The notes under the pieces: model-generated
What the model was told of the DNA's origin: nothing
Database searches by the model: none
The model's input: the letters and a program-made list of their open reading frames with translations, nothing else
Shown: piece by piece, positions 1 to 8,257 of the stretch
Position numbering within the stretch: the stretch's first letter is position 1
Layout of the letters: each line of letters starts with the position of its first letter
Program-made: the position numbers and the translations under genes
Source of the DNA: Acidimicrobiaceae bacterium
GTDB lineage: Bacteria > Actinomycetota > Acidimicrobiia > Acidimicrobiales > Aldehydirespiratoraceae
Length of the DNA: 64,000 nt
Assembly (NCBI GenBank): GCA_009835735.1
Contig: VXWX01000015.1
Coordinates: 1 to 64,000 of the forward strand
Direction of reading: 5' to 3'

Positions 1-97
1 TGACTTGTCCCTTGGGTTGGCGAGCTCCGGCCGCTCGCCACGTCCAGGTGCCGTCGGCGCGCTGGCTGGTCAACTCGATCTCTAGTCGCCGGGACAC
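1..97 (-). CDS. N-terminus of an unidentified protein, cut by the window edge
   Basis: A reading frame without stops runs from a GTG at 97 off the left edge and gives about 32 residues, including the Trp/Arg-rich stretch RADGTWTWRAAGARQPKG. The composition looks like real coding sequence, but the fragment is too short to assign a family. The start is uncertain because GTG is the only reasonable candidate seen and no clear ribosome binding site precedes it. It points the same way as thiD, which ends 100 bases upstream of it. Confidence 0.4.
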   Translation of the reverse strand, partial: MSRRLEIELTSQRADGTWTWRAAGARQPKGQV

Positions 98-125
98 GGC
101 CCACAAAGCTACACGTCTCTGGGGA

Positions 126-140
126 GCAGCGAACAAGAGC
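126..140 (+). repeat. Fragment of a dispersed intergenic repeat
   Basis: The 15 bases GCAGCGAACAAGAGC between thiD and the left-edge gene are identical to part of the 61-bp repeat found in full at 8828-8888 (one difference) and 16158-16218. Only this tail of the repeat is recognisable here. Confidence 0.4.
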
Positions 141-196
141 AAGACCTTCACCTCTCGCCCAACCGCCGGAAATCTACATTATGTAAAGTAAATGAC

Positions 197-991
197 CTAG
201 GGCGAGGCGGGGACGCTGTGGGATACCGGGCCGGGGCCCTCGAGCGGCCACGAGGCGGAGGCTTCGATGGCCGAGTGCACGAAGCGGCCTGCGGCGGCCA
301 CTGCGTGCTCCAGATCGGCGCCGAGAGCGAGCCCCGCCGCCAGTGCCGCCGAGAAGGTGCAGCCGCTGCCTCGGACGTTGCCGGTATGGACGCGTTGGCC
401 GGGCTCGACCCAGGCATCACCGGCCGCGGTGATCACCACGTCGTCGGGCTGGCCGTCGAAGCCGCCACCGGTCACCACCACGGCGTCAGATCCGAGGTCG
501 CGGAACGCTTCGGCGCGCTCCAGCACCGCCTCAGGGCCAGGCAGCGACGTGCCGGCCAGCAACTCGGCCTCGCGCCGGTTCGGCGTGATCACCCGGGCCA
601 GCGGGAACAGGCGCCGGCGGTAGGCCTGTTCCACCTCGCCGGCCACGAACGGCACGCCCTTGCCGTCGACCATCACCGGGTCGACCACCGGCGCGGGCAG
701 GACGCCGCTCTCGACCCTGTCCGCCACCAGCTCGACCACCTCGCGCCGGCGCAGCAGCCCGGTCTTGGCTCCGGCGACCCCCAACTCGGACGCCACCGAG
801 TCGATCTGGCGAGCCACCAAGCCGGCCTCGACCGGTTCGACCGCGGTGACCGCGGTCAGCGACTGCGCGGTGACTGCCGTGAGAGCGCTGGCTCCGTGTA
901 CCCCGAGGGCGGCAAACGTGGCCAGGTCGGCTTGCACGCCTGCGCCCCCCAGAGGGTCCGAAGCGGCTATCGTGAGCAGCACCGGCGGCAT
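197..991 (-). CDS. thiD: Hydroxymethylpyrimidine/phosphomethylpyrimidine kinase
   Basis: Phosphorylates HMP and HMP-phosphate to HMP-pyrophosphate for thiamine synthesis in the cytosol. It has the ribokinase-fold signatures of the family: SDPLGGAGVQADLATF close to the N-terminus (substrate and Mg site) and GNVRGSGCTFSAALAAG near the C-terminus (anion hole and catalytic loop, where most ThiD proteins read HGTGCT). The length of 264 residues is normal. I chose the ATG at 991 because MPPVLLTIAASD is the usual family N-terminus; the frame stays open upstream to a GTG at 1021. It is divergent from yqgE. No TPP riboswitch is visible in the short upstream region, and no other thi gene is in the window. 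Confidence 0.9.
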   Translation of the reverse strand: MPPVLLTIAASDPLGGAGVQADLATFAALGVHGASALTAVTAQSLTAVTAVEPVEAGLVARQIDSVASELGVAGAKTGLLRRREVVELVADRVESGVLPAPVVDPVMVDGKGVPFVAGEVEQAYRRRLFPLARVITPNRREAELLAGTSLPGPEAVLERAEAFRDLGSDAVVVTGGGFDGQPDDVVITAAGDAWVEPGQRVHTGNVRGSGCTFSAALAAGLALGADLEHAVAAAGRFVHSAIEASASWPLEGPGPVSHSVPASP

Positions 992-1111
992 GGTCGACAC
1001 CACGACCCTAGATCGTGCCACATAGCCACCTCACCACACCGCCATCGCTTGGGGTCGCCGGATTGCCACCGTGCCGCTCCCCAATCCGTCCGCTACCTGG
1101 AAGACCCACGA

Positions 1112-1660
1112 ATGGAATCGACCCGCGGGAAACTTCTCGTGGCTGCACCGAGTCTGTCCGATCCCAATTTCCGCCAGACCGTGCTGATGATGCTCGAGCA
1201 CGGCGGTGAGGGTGCGCTGGGTGTTGTCCTCAACCGGCCCAGCGAATTGACCGTCAGCAGCGCCATTGGAGACTGGGCGACGGCGGTGAGCAAGCCCCGC
1301 GTGGTGTTCGTGGGCGGTCCGGTGAGCCAGTCCTCGGTGATTGCGCTGGCGTCGGTGGTACTAGACGATGCCGACGAGAACTGGTCCCAGGTCACGGGAC
1401 GGATCGGCACCGTCGACCTGGAGCAAGACCCCGGCGAGATCGGTGGGCTGGATGAAGTGCGCATCTTCGCCGGATACGCGGCCTGGGCCCCGGGACAGCT
1501 CGAGGCCGAGCTGGCCGAGGACGCCTGGTTCGTGCTCGAGCTCGACGGGTCCGACCCGTTCTCGGAGGACCCCCAGGAGCTCTGGTGGCAGGTGTTCGCT
1601 CGCCAGCAGGGAGACCTGAGGCAACTGCGCCTCTACCCGCGCAATCCCGCCGACAACTGA
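1112..1660 (+). CDS. YqgE/AlgH family protein (UPF0301)
   Basis: A small cytosolic protein of the conserved YqgE/AlgH family, whose molecular function is not settled. The 182 residues match the family length and carry its hallmarks: GKLLVAAPSLSDPNF at the N-terminus, GALGVVLNRP at about residues 34-43 and a FVGGPV segment near residue 70. The ATG at 1112 begins exactly at the conserved start; a longer upstream opening of the frame is antisense to thiD and not credible. It is divergent from thiD and followed by the SOS box and alkB. Confidence 0.88.
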   Translation: MESTRGKLLVAAPSLSDPNFRQTVLMMLEHGGEGALGVVLNRPSELTVSSAIGDWATAVSKPRVVFVGGPVSQSSVIALASVVLDDADENWSQVTGRIGTVDLEQDPGEIGGLDEVRIFAGYAAWAPGQLEAELAEDAWFVLELDGSDPFSEDPQELWWQVFARQQGDLRQLRLYPRNPADN

Positions 1661-1708
1661 CCGCTCCGCGGCCAGGGTCGCATTCTCCCCCTGTGCGGCA
1701 CCCCTTGT

Positions 1709-1730
1709 CTAACGAACATATGTTCGTTAG
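1709..1730. promoter_or_regulatory. Predicted LexA (SOS) operator in front of alkB
   Basis: A perfect 22-bp palindrome, CTAACGAACATATGTTCGTTAG, with the core CGAACATATGTTCG at 1713-1726. That core fits the Gram-positive/actinobacterial SOS box consensus CGAAC-N4-GTTCG exactly. It ends 9 bases before the GTG start of alkB, so bound LexA would cover the promoter or the start of the transcript. The site is seen in the sequence; LexA control is inferred from the match and from the repair role of the gene. Confidence 0.8.
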
Positions 1731-1739
1731 AGTCGATCT

Positions 1740-2384
1740 GTGAGGATCTCCCGTTCGGGCACCGACGCCGCAGTGGGACCCCGCCAGGGCGATTTCTTCG
1801 CTCAGGGGCCGCCCGCTCTCGACCCGGCGGCATCGGTAGAGCGGCTGCATCTGGACGACCGCAGCTGGATTGATGTGTCGTCGAGGTGGCTCTGCGGCGG
1901 CGATGAGCTGCTGGAACTGCTGGTGGCCCGCTTGCGCTGGACCCGAGCCGAGCGTCCCATGTACGGGCAGATGGTCGACGAGCCCCGGCTGGGCGCGTTC
2001 GTCCGGCCGGGTTCGCCGGGTGCACCAGCGCTGCTCGACGACATGGCCGGCGCGCTGCAGGTCCGCTACCGGGCCGGGTTCAACTCGGTGTGGGTGAACT
2101 ACTACCGGGGCGGCGAGGACTCGGTGGCCTGGCACAGCGACCGCATCGGGATCGATCCCGCCGACGCCATAGTGGCCATCGTCTCGCTCGGAGGACCGCG
2201 CCGGTTCCGGCTGCGCCCGGCAGGCGGTGGGCCCAGCCGGTCGTTCACCCTGGCATCCGGGGACCTGCTGGTGATGGGCGGTGCCTGCCAGCAGAACTGG
2301 GAGCATTCGGTACCCAAGGTCGCGACCGCGCCGCCCCGCATGAGTGTGACCTTCCGCCGCACTGCTGCCCGAGCAGGCCAGTAG
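1740..2384 (+). CDS. alkB: AlkB-type Fe(II)/2-oxoglutarate DNA (RNA) demethylase
   Basis: Oxidative repair enzyme that removes methyl groups from alkylated bases (1-methyladenine, 3-methylcytosine) with Fe(II), O2 and 2-oxoglutarate. The 214-residue protein has the double-stranded beta-helix motifs: WVNYYRGGEDSVAWHSD with H132 and D134 as iron ligands, H189 in WEHSVPK as the third ligand, and R200/R206 in RMSVTFRR for 2-oxoglutarate. The NYYRGG form is like the ALKBH2/3 and actinobacterial branch rather than E. coli AlkB. The GTG start follows the LexA-type palindrome by 9 bases, leaving little room for a Shine-Dalgarno, so a leaderless or near-leaderless transcript is likely. SDR gene follows after 44 bases. 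Confidence 0.88.
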   Translation: MRISRSGTDAAVGPRQGDFFAQGPPALDPAASVERLHLDDRSWIDVSSRWLCGGDELLELLVARLRWTRAERPMYGQMVDEPRLGAFVRPGSPGAPALLDDMAGALQVRYRAGFNSVWVNYYRGGEDSVAWHSDRIGIDPADAIVAIVSLGGPRRFRLRPAGGGPSRSFTLASGDLLVMGGACQQNWEHSVPKVATAPPRMSVTFRRTAARAGQ

Positions 2385-2428
2385 CCTCCGCCTCTTGAGA
2401 GGGCGCTGACAGCGAAAGGCGAGATTCC

Positions 2429-3178
2429 ATGGGACGGTTCGATGGCAAGGTGGCGCTCATCACCGGAGCGGCCTCGGGCATGGGACGAGCGGTGTCCATC
2501 CGCCTCGCCGCCGAGGGGGCCCAAGTGTTCGGAGTGGACGTGAACACCGACGGGCTGGCCGAGACCGCCTCGGAGGTCGCCGGCTCGGGCGGCCGGATGG
2601 AGACGCAGCACTGCGATCTGGGTTCCGTAGCCGACTGCAAGCAGGCCGCGGCCGGCTGCGTGGACACCTTCGGGCGCATAGACGTGCTGGGCAACATCGC
2701 CGGCCTCTCGTGGCAGGACCGGGTGGAGGACATCACCGAGGAGATCTGGGACCGGATGTTCGGCGTGAACGTGAAAGGAATGTTCTTCCTGACCCAGGCC
2801 GCGCTCCCCCACCTGCTGGCCTCCGGCGGCAACATCGTGAACATCGCCTCCAACGCCGGGCTCCAGGGACTGGCCTACACGACCCACTACTGCGCCACCA
2901 AGGGCGCGGTGGTGCAGCTGACCAGGGCTCTGGCCGCGGAGCTGGCCAAGACCGACGTGCGGGTCAACGCAATCGCCCCCGGCGGCGTGGACACCCCCAT
3001 GACCCAGAACTTCAAGATGGTCACCGACCCCGACCGGCACTTCATCCGCCGCATGATGGCCTTCAAGCCGATGAGCGGGCCCGAGCACATCGCCGCGCTG
3101 TTCGCCTTCGTGGCCTCCGACGACTGCCCCGGCATCCACGGCGCCGTCCTCAGCGTCGACGGAGGCCTCACCAGCTAG
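2429..3178 (+). CDS. Short-chain dehydrogenase/reductase (SDR)
   Basis: A classical SDR of 249 residues that oxidises or reduces a hydroxyl/keto group with NAD(P). The Rossmann motif TGAASGMG is at residues 12-19, the catalytic residues are S141 and Y154-x3-K158, and the C-terminus ends in the usual DGG. The NNAG motif is changed to NIAG. The substrate cannot be read from the sequence. GAAAGG about 13 bases before the ATG may be the ribosome binding site. It lies downstream of alkB on the same strand and converges on the flavoprotein gene that follows. Confidence 0.85.
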   Translation: MGRFDGKVALITGAASGMGRAVSIRLAAEGAQVFGVDVNTDGLAETASEVAGSGGRMETQHCDLGSVADCKQAAAGCVDTFGRIDVLGNIAGLSWQDRVEDITEEIWDRMFGVNVKGMFFLTQAALPHLLASGGNIVNIASNAGLQGLAYTTHYCATKGAVVQLTRALAAELAKTDVRVNAIAPGGVDTPMTQNFKMVTDPDRHFIRRMMAFKPMSGPEHIAALFAFVASDDCPGIHGAVLSVDGGLTS

Positions 3179-3210
3179 CCGGAGACTCGACCTTCCCGGT
3201 CCGGCAACCT

Positions 3211-4590
3211 TCAGCCGACCCGGCGGGCCCGGCGGCCCTCGACCTCGCCGAAGAACTGGGCCGCGGTCTTCTGAACGCCGTTCGACCAGGTCGGGTAGGC
3301 GTGTGAGGCCTGGGCCAGGCGGCCGGCGAACGCGCCGGTACGCATGGCCAGCACGATCTCGGAGATCATCTCGCCCGCTCGGGGCGCAACGATGGTGGCT
3401 CCCAGGATGCGGCCCCCGCCCGCGTTGCGCAGCAGGCGGCGGGGACCGGCCACGATGGCGATGAAGCCGCCGGTGCGGCCGTCGGTGATGGCCCGGTCCA
3501 CCTCGGCCAGCGGCAGAAAGGCCACCCGGCTGCCCGCGGGCGCCTCTGCCGGCGTCACTCCCACCGACGCCAGCTCGGGGTCGGTGAACACCACCTTGGG
3601 CACTGTGTCACCCCGGAACCGGCCCCGCCGTCCCTTGCCGAGCGCGTTGCCAGCCGCGATCCGGCCCATCTCGTCGGCCGCATGCGACAGGAATGTCCGT
3701 CCGGTCACGTCTCCCGCCGCGAACACGCCCCTGAGCGAGGTCATCATCCGGTCGTTGGTGATCACGTGGCCGTGCGGGTCGAGCTTCACCTTCATCTCGT
3801 CCAGCCCTAGGCCCTCGGTCATCGGCACCCGCCCGGTGGCCGCCAGCAATCGCTCGCAGAAGACAGGAGCGCCGTCAGCGGCACCGTCCCGGCAGAGCGT
3901 GCGTACCGCGACCCCTCCATCCGGATCCGGCTCGACGGCCTCTACCCGGGTGTCGAGCCGGATGGCCACTCCGAGCAGCCCGAGAGCTTCGGAGACCAGG
4001 GCGGCCGCCTCGGAGTCCTCCGAGGGCAGGAGCTGCGGGCCCTGCTCGAACAGGGTCACCTCCACTCCGAGGATGGCGAAGGCCTGGCCGAGCTCGCAGC
4101 CGGTGGCGCCACCGCCGATGATGCTCAGCGACTCGGGGGTCTCGGTGAGATCGAAGACGGTCTCGTTGGTGAGGGGCTGGGCCTCGGTCAGACCCGGCAT
4201 GCCGTCGGGCAGCGCCGGCCTCGAGCCGGTGGCCAGCACGATGCGGGGCGCGGTGATGCGCCTGTCCCCCACCGCCACCGTGTCGTGGGTGGTGAGACGA
4301 GCCCGGCCCTGGACGACCGTCACTCCCTGGCTCTGCAGCACCTCGACCGACTCGGTGGCCGCGATCTGCTCGACGGTCGAGCGCACCCGGGTCATCGCCT
4401 CCGAGAACCCCAGGCCGTCACGAGCCGCGGCCAGCAGCGTCTTGGAGGGCACGCAGCCGGTGAAGGTGCAGTCGCCGCCCGGCGGCGAGTCGGTGATCAG
4501 GGCCACGTCGGCTCCCGCCCACAGCGCGGCCCGGACCGCGCCCAGTCCGGCCGCTCCCCCGCCCACCACGATCAGGTCGTGATCCATCAT
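3211..4590 (-). CDS. Mercuric-reductase-like FAD pyridine-nucleotide-disulfide oxidoreductase
   Basis: A 459-residue class I flavoprotein disulfide reductase. It has an N-terminal FAD site (VVGGGAAGLG, residues 8-17), the redox-active pair C41-x4-C46 in CTFTGCVPSK, an NAD(P) site (IIGGGATGCE), AAGDVTG for FAD, and the dimerisation domain. In lipoamide dehydrogenase and glutathione reductase the C-terminal HPT-x2-E supplies the acid-base His and Glu. Here the matching segment is HAYPTWSN, so Tyr and Asn replace them. MerA also has Tyr at the His position. It probably does not reduce a normal dithiol substrate. It starts at tandem ATGs (4590/4587), 44 bases after trpA, and may be read from the trp operon. 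Confidence 0.82.
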   Translation of the reverse strand: MMDHDLIVVGGGAAGLGAVRAALWAGADVALITDSPPGGDCTFTGCVPSKTLLAAARDGLGFSEAMTRVRSTVEQIAATESVEVLQSQGVTVVQGRARLTTHDTVAVGDRRITAPRIVLATGSRPALPDGMPGLTEAQPLTNETVFDLTETPESLSIIGGGATGCELGQAFAILGVEVTLFEQGPQLLPSEDSEAAALVSEALGLLGVAIRLDTRVEAVEPDPDGGVAVRTLCRDGAADGAPVFCERLLAATGRVPMTEGLGLDEMKVKLDPHGHVITNDRMMTSLRGVFAAGDVTGRTFLSHAADEMGRIAAGNALGKGRRGRFRGDTVPKVVFTDPELASVGVTPAEAPAGSRVAFLPLAEVDRAITDGRTGGFIAIVAGPRRLLRNAGGGRILGATIVAPRAGEMISEIVLAMRTGAFAGRLAQASHAYPTWSNGVQKTAAQFFGEVEGRRARRVG

Positions 4591-4634
4591 CCGGGCGCGC
4601 CGAGCCACCCGCTGGAGCGTACGGTCAGGGCGTC

Positions 4635-5432
4635 CTATCCGTGGGCTGCGTCGAGGGCGGCCCGGAACTCGGCTACCAGGGCGGCCACGCCCTCGGGGCC
4701 GGCACCTTCCAGCATCCGGGTGACGATGGCCGAGCCGACCACCGCCCCGTCGGCCACCTCGCACACTTCGGCTGCCTGGGATGGTGTGCCCACCCCCACT
4801 CCTACGAGCACAGGCCGGTCGGTGACCGCCTTGAGGCGGGCCGCGGTGCGGACGGCGCTGGCGGCCAGTTCGGCGCGCACCCCGGTGATTCCCGCCAGCC
4901 CCACGCCGTAGACGAAACCCCGCGACCGGGCGCAGATGCGGGGCAAGCGCTCGTCGGGGGCGGTGGGCGCGGCCAGCAGCACCGTCTCCACCCCGGCCGC
5001 ATCCGCGTACCCCGACCACTCCCCCACCTCCTCGAGGGGCAGGTCGGGCAGGATGCACCCGCTGACGCCGGCGTCGGCCAGCGACGAGGCGAAACGCTCG
5101 AAGCCCATGTGGTGGGCGATGTTCGCGTAGGTCATCACCGCAGTGGGCACGCCGATGTCGGCCGCGGCGCCCCTCACCGCGGCCAGGATCGACTGCGGGG
5201 TGGCGCCCTCCGACAGGGCCCGGTCGTTGGCCTGCTGGATGGTGGTGCCGTCCATGACCGGATCCGAGAACGGCACCCCGATCTCGATGGCGTCGGCTCC
5301 GGCCACGGCTACTGCGCAGATCGTCTCCAGCCAGTCGTCGCCCAGACCGCCGGTCAGGTAGGGCACAAAGCACTTGCCTCCCGAGTCGCGCCGGGCTCGC
5401 AGCGCCGTCTCCAACGCCCCCCAGCCGCTCAT
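4635..5432 (-). CDS. trpA: Tryptophan synthase alpha subunit
   Basis: Cleaves indole-3-glycerol phosphate to indole and glyceraldehyde 3-phosphate and channels indole to TrpB. The 265-residue TIM barrel has the catalytic pair E50 and D61 in ADAIEIGVPFSDPVMDG, the loop MTYANI, and the GVGVGTPSQA and GSAIV phosphate-binding segments near the C-terminus. It lies 34 bases after trpB on the same strand, the usual B-A order. Confidence 0.95.
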   Translation of the reverse strand: MSGWGALETALRARRDSGGKCFVPYLTGGLGDDWLETICAVAVAGADAIEIGVPFSDPVMDGTTIQQANDRALSEGATPQSILAAVRGAAADIGVPTAVMTYANIAHHMGFERFASSLADAGVSGCILPDLPLEEVGEWSGYADAAGVETVLLAAPTAPDERLPRICARSRGFVYGVGLAGITGVRAELAASAVRTAARLKAVTDRPVLVGVGVGTPSQAAEVCEVADGAVVGSAIVTRMLEGAGPEGVAALVAEFRAALDAAHG

Positions 5433-5466
5433 GCTCGCCTCTGCCGTCGGTGGCCCGGAGTGCCGG

Positions 5467-6690
5467 TCACCCGAGTATGCCCATCATCTGGTCGACGTCC
5501 TTGTCGCCCCGGCCGCTGAGGTTCAGCAGCACGGTGCGGCCGGCCAGCTCGGCGCGGGCCCGCGACACCCAGGCCAGGGCGTGGGCGCACTCCAACGCCG
5601 GGATGATGCCCTCTGTGCGCGACAGCAGGCTGAACGCCTCGACCACCTCGGCGTCGGTGACCTGCTCGTAGGTCGCCCGGCCGGTGGCGGCCAGGTACGA
5701 GTGCTCGGGACCCACGCCGGGATAGTCGAGCCCGGCCGAGATCGACTCGGCCTCGAGCACCTGGCCCCACTCGTCCTGCATCAGGAACGACCGCGAGCCG
5801 TGGACGATGCCGGGTACGGCCCGGCCGACGGCCGCACCCCCGGCCGGCTCCACCCCCACGAGGGCGGCCGAGGTGTTGGCGAAGCCGGCGAAGATCCCGG
5901 CCGCGTTGGAGCCGCCGCCCACCGCGGCGGTGACCACATCGGGCACCCCGCCGTCGAGGATCTCAGCACACTGCCGGCGGGCCTCCTCCCCGACGACTCG
6001 CTGGAACTCGCGGACCATCCACGGGTAGGGGTGGGGGCCCATCACCGAGCCCAGGCAGTAGTGGGTGGTGTCGGCCACCGCTACCCAGTGGCGCAGGGTT
6101 TCGTTGACGGCGTCCTTGAGGGTGCGCGATCCGGTCTCGGCCGCCCGGACCTCGGTTCCCAGCAGGCGCATGCGGAACACGTTCAACTCCTGGCGAGCGA
6201 TGTCCACGGTGCCCATGTACACCACGCAGTCCATGCCGAACAGGGCGGCTGCGGTGGCCGTGGCCACGCCGTGCTGGCCCGCGCCGGTCTCGGCCACCAG
6301 GCTGGTCTTGCCCATGCGCTGGGCCAGCAGGGCCTGGCCGAGCACGTTGTTGATCTTGTGGCTGCCGGTGTGGTTGAGGTCCTCGCGTTTCAGCAGGATG
6401 CGTACCCCCAACTCCTCGGAGAGGTTGGGGCACTCCGTCATCGGCGAGGGCCGTCCCGCGTAGTCGCGCAGCAGCCTGTCGAGCTCGCCCCGGAAGGCGG
6501 GGTCGCCCCAGGCGGAGCGGAAGGCCCGATCGAGCTCCTGGCAGGCCGGCACGAGGGTCTCGGGCACGAACATGCCCCCGAACTCGCCGAACCGCCCGTC
6601 GGCGCTGGGCTCGCCCATGAACTGCCCGGGTGGAGCCATGTCGGGCTCGCCCATGAACTCACCTGGTGTCGAGCCCGCAGTCTCGGTCAC
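5467..6690 (-). CDS. trpB: Tryptophan synthase beta subunit
   Basis: PLP enzyme that joins indole and serine to make tryptophan. The 407-residue protein has the PLP lysine K112 in [14 protein letters not shown] and the phosphate loop GGGSNAAG. I chose the GTG at 6690 because it overlaps the trpF stop as GTGA; in-frame ATGs at 6654, 6639 and 6618 are alternatives. The first 30 residues contain a 12-residue duplication (GEFMGEP / GQFMGEP) in front of the conserved [15 protein letters not shown], so the tail is longer than usual and of unknown use. Confidence 0.95.
   Translation of the reverse strand: MTETAGSTPGEFMGEPDMAPPGQFMGEPSADGRFGEFGGMFVPETLVPACQELDRAFRSAWGDPAFRGELDRLLRDYAGRPSPMTECPNLSEELGVRILLKREDLNHTGSHKINNVLGQALLAQRMGKTSLVAETGAGQHGVATATAAALFGMDCVVYMGTVDIARQELNVFRMRLLGTEVRAAETGSRTLKDAVNETLRHWVAVADTTHYCLGSVMGPHPYPWMVREFQRVVGEEARRQCAEILDGGVPDVVTAAVGGGSNAAGIFAGFANTSAALVGVEPAGGAAVGRAVPGIVHGSRSFLMQDEWGQVLEAESISAGLDYPGVGPEHSYLAATGRATYEQVTDAEVVEAFSLLSRTEGIIPALECAHALAWVSRARAELAGRTVLLNLSGRGDKDVDQMMGILG
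6607..6659 (+). repeat. In-frame 36-bp direct repeat at the 5' end of trpB
   Basis: A 17-bp sequence, GGGCTCGCCCATGAACT, occurs at 6607-6623 and again at 6643-6659. The spacing of 36 bases equals 12 codons, so it doubles the peptide FMGEP at the TrpB N-terminus and offers two near-identical ATG contexts. Confidence 0.65.
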
Positions 6691-7382
6691 GGATCCTGCT
6701 CCCAGTCGTAGGGGCCGGGTCCGGCCGGGTGGCCGCGCACCTCGTCCGCGGAGGCGATCTGCTCTCTGGCAGTCGCGGCTCCGGCCTCCTTGGCAGCGTT
6801 CAGGAAGGCCCTCAGCCGGGCCGGGTCCTTGCGGCCCGGCTCGCTCTCCACGCCGGAGGCGACGTCCACCCCCCACGGCCGGACCCGCCGGATCGCCGCG
6901 GCCACGTTGCCGGCGTCGAGGCCGCCCGCCAGGAGCAGCCGGTGGCCGGCGAGCGGCGCGCCCTCGGCCAGGGACCAGTCGAACACCTTGCCGGAGCCGG
7001 GCTGCTCGTTGTCGAGCATCACCACATCGGCTCCGTAGTCGGCCAGGCGTTCCAGACCCTCATGGCCGGCCGGGAAGGCCTTGATGGTGACCGGCACCCG
7101 TTCGGCCACCCAGGCGGTGTCGTCGGGCGACTCATGGCCGCTGAGCTGGGCCGCGCCCAGGCGGGCCTTGGAGGTGATCTCCACCACCCGGGCCGGCAGC
7201 TCGTTGCGGAACACCCCCACGCTGAGCACGTCGCTGGGCATCCGGCGCACGATGTCCCGTACCCTGTCCATGGACACCTGGCGGGGCGACGGGGCGAAAA
7301 TGAACCCCACCGCGTCGGCGCCCATGGCCACGGCCAGCAGAGCGTCGTCTTCGTTGGTGGTCCCGCAGATCTTCACGAACAC
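6687..7382 (-). CDS. trpF: Phosphoribosylanthranilate isomerase
   Basis: Amadori rearrangement of phosphoribosylanthranilate in tryptophan synthesis. The 231-residue barrel has the catalytic C6 in VKICG and D124 in [13 protein letters not shown], plus [14 protein letters not shown] at the phosphate site. In the usual QLHG motif the His is Ser (QLSG, about residue 79-82). Its stop overlaps the trpB start as GTGA. Many actinobacteria lack trpF and use the dual-specificity isomerase PriA; a dedicated trpF here implies that hisA in this window need not do both jobs. The C-terminal 25 residues extend past the usual end. Confidence 0.93.
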   Translation of the reverse strand: MFVKICGTTNEDDALLAVAMGADAVGFIFAPSPRQVSMDRVRDIVRRMPSDVLSVGVFRNELPARVVEITSKARLGAAQLSGHESPDDTAWVAERVPVTIKAFPAGHEGLERLADYGADVVMLDNEQPGSGKVFDWSLAEGAPLAGHRLLLAGGLDAGNVAAAIRRVRPWGVDVASGVESEPGRKDPARLRAFLNAAKEAGAATAREQIASADEVRGHPAGPGPYDWEQDP

Positions 7383-7468
7383 GCTCCGACGCTAGTGGCT
7401 CAAGAGGGCCCGGATGCGTGACGATCTGGCAATCCGGCGCCGGCGCTCGGCAGCGGGCGTCTGAAGGT

Positions 7469-8257
7469 CTAGGTGCTGGCGGCGACCAGGGCCCGGACGG
7501 CCGCAGCCGCATCGGCGGAGCGCACCAGCGACTCCCCCACCAGCACCGCGCCGTAGCCGGCTTCGGCGAGGCGAGCGACATCGGCCGGACCCTCGATGCC
7601 GGATTCAGCCACCGACACGACATCGGCGGGGATCACGGGAGCCAGGCGGGCGGCCCGGGCCCGGTCCACCTCGAAGGTCACCAAGTCGCGCTGGTTCACT
7701 CCGACGAGGTCGGCACCCGCCGACAGCGCTCGCTCGAGCTCGGCATCGTCATGAACCTCAACTAGAGCGTCAAGGCCGAGGTCCCGGGCAAGGGCGCAGA
7801 ACCGGGTCAGCTCGTCGTCGTTGAGCGCGGCCACGATCAACAGCACGCAGTCGGCTCCCATGATGCGGGTGTCGAGTATGTCGCGGTCGTCGACGGTGAA
7901 GTCCTTGCGCAGCGCCGGAAGGCTCGTCGCGCTGCGGGCCGCCTGCAGGTCCGACGTCGAACCGCCGAACCATTCGGAGTCGGTGAGCACCGACAGGCAC
8001 GCCGCCCCGCCCGACTCGTACTGGCGGGCCAGTTCCGCGGGATCCAGGTCGGCTCGCAGGTCGCCCTTGGACGGGGAGCGCCGCTTCACCTCGGCGATGA
8101 CGGCCGGGCTGCTCGCGGACGCCAGCCGGGCGCGAAAGTCCCTCGTGGGCGGGCAGGAACGGGCCTGCTCCATCAGGTCGTCCGCGTCGCGCCGGTCGGA
8201 GCGGGCCGCATCCCGGTGCTGGGCCACTATCCGGTCGAGGTAGGTGCCGGCCGTCAT
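7469..8257 (-). CDS. trpC: Indole-3-glycerol phosphate synthase
   Basis: Closes the indole ring from carboxyphenylamino-deoxyribulose phosphate. The 262-residue protein shows the active-site strand VIAEVKRRSPSKG (E56 and K58), LRKDFTVDD, GVNQRDLVTFEVD and AESGI near the C-terminus. Its ATG overlaps the stop of the J-domain gene as ATGA, and 86 bases separate it from trpF downstream. Confidence 0.95.
   Translation of the reverse strand: MTAGTYLDRIVAQHRDAARSDRRDADDLMEQARSCPPTRDFRARLASASSPAVIAEVKRRSPSKGDLRADLDPAELARQYESGGAACLSVLTDSEWFGGSTSDLQAARSATSLPALRKDFTVDDRDILDTRIMGADCVLLIVAALNDDELTRFCALARDLGLDALVEVHDDAELERALSAGADLVGVNQRDLVTFEVDRARAARLAPVIPADVVSVAESGIEGPADVARLAEAGYGAVLVGESLVRSADAAAAVRALVAAST

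Noticed and set aside
218..1111. Long N-terminal extension of the yqgE frame
   Set aside because: It is antisense to thiD and has no family similarity; YqgE homology begins exactly at the ATG at 1112.
197..1111. TPP riboswitch for thiD
   Set aside because: The upstream gap is about 100 bases and shows no recognisable THI-box core such as CTGAGA with the paired downstream elements.
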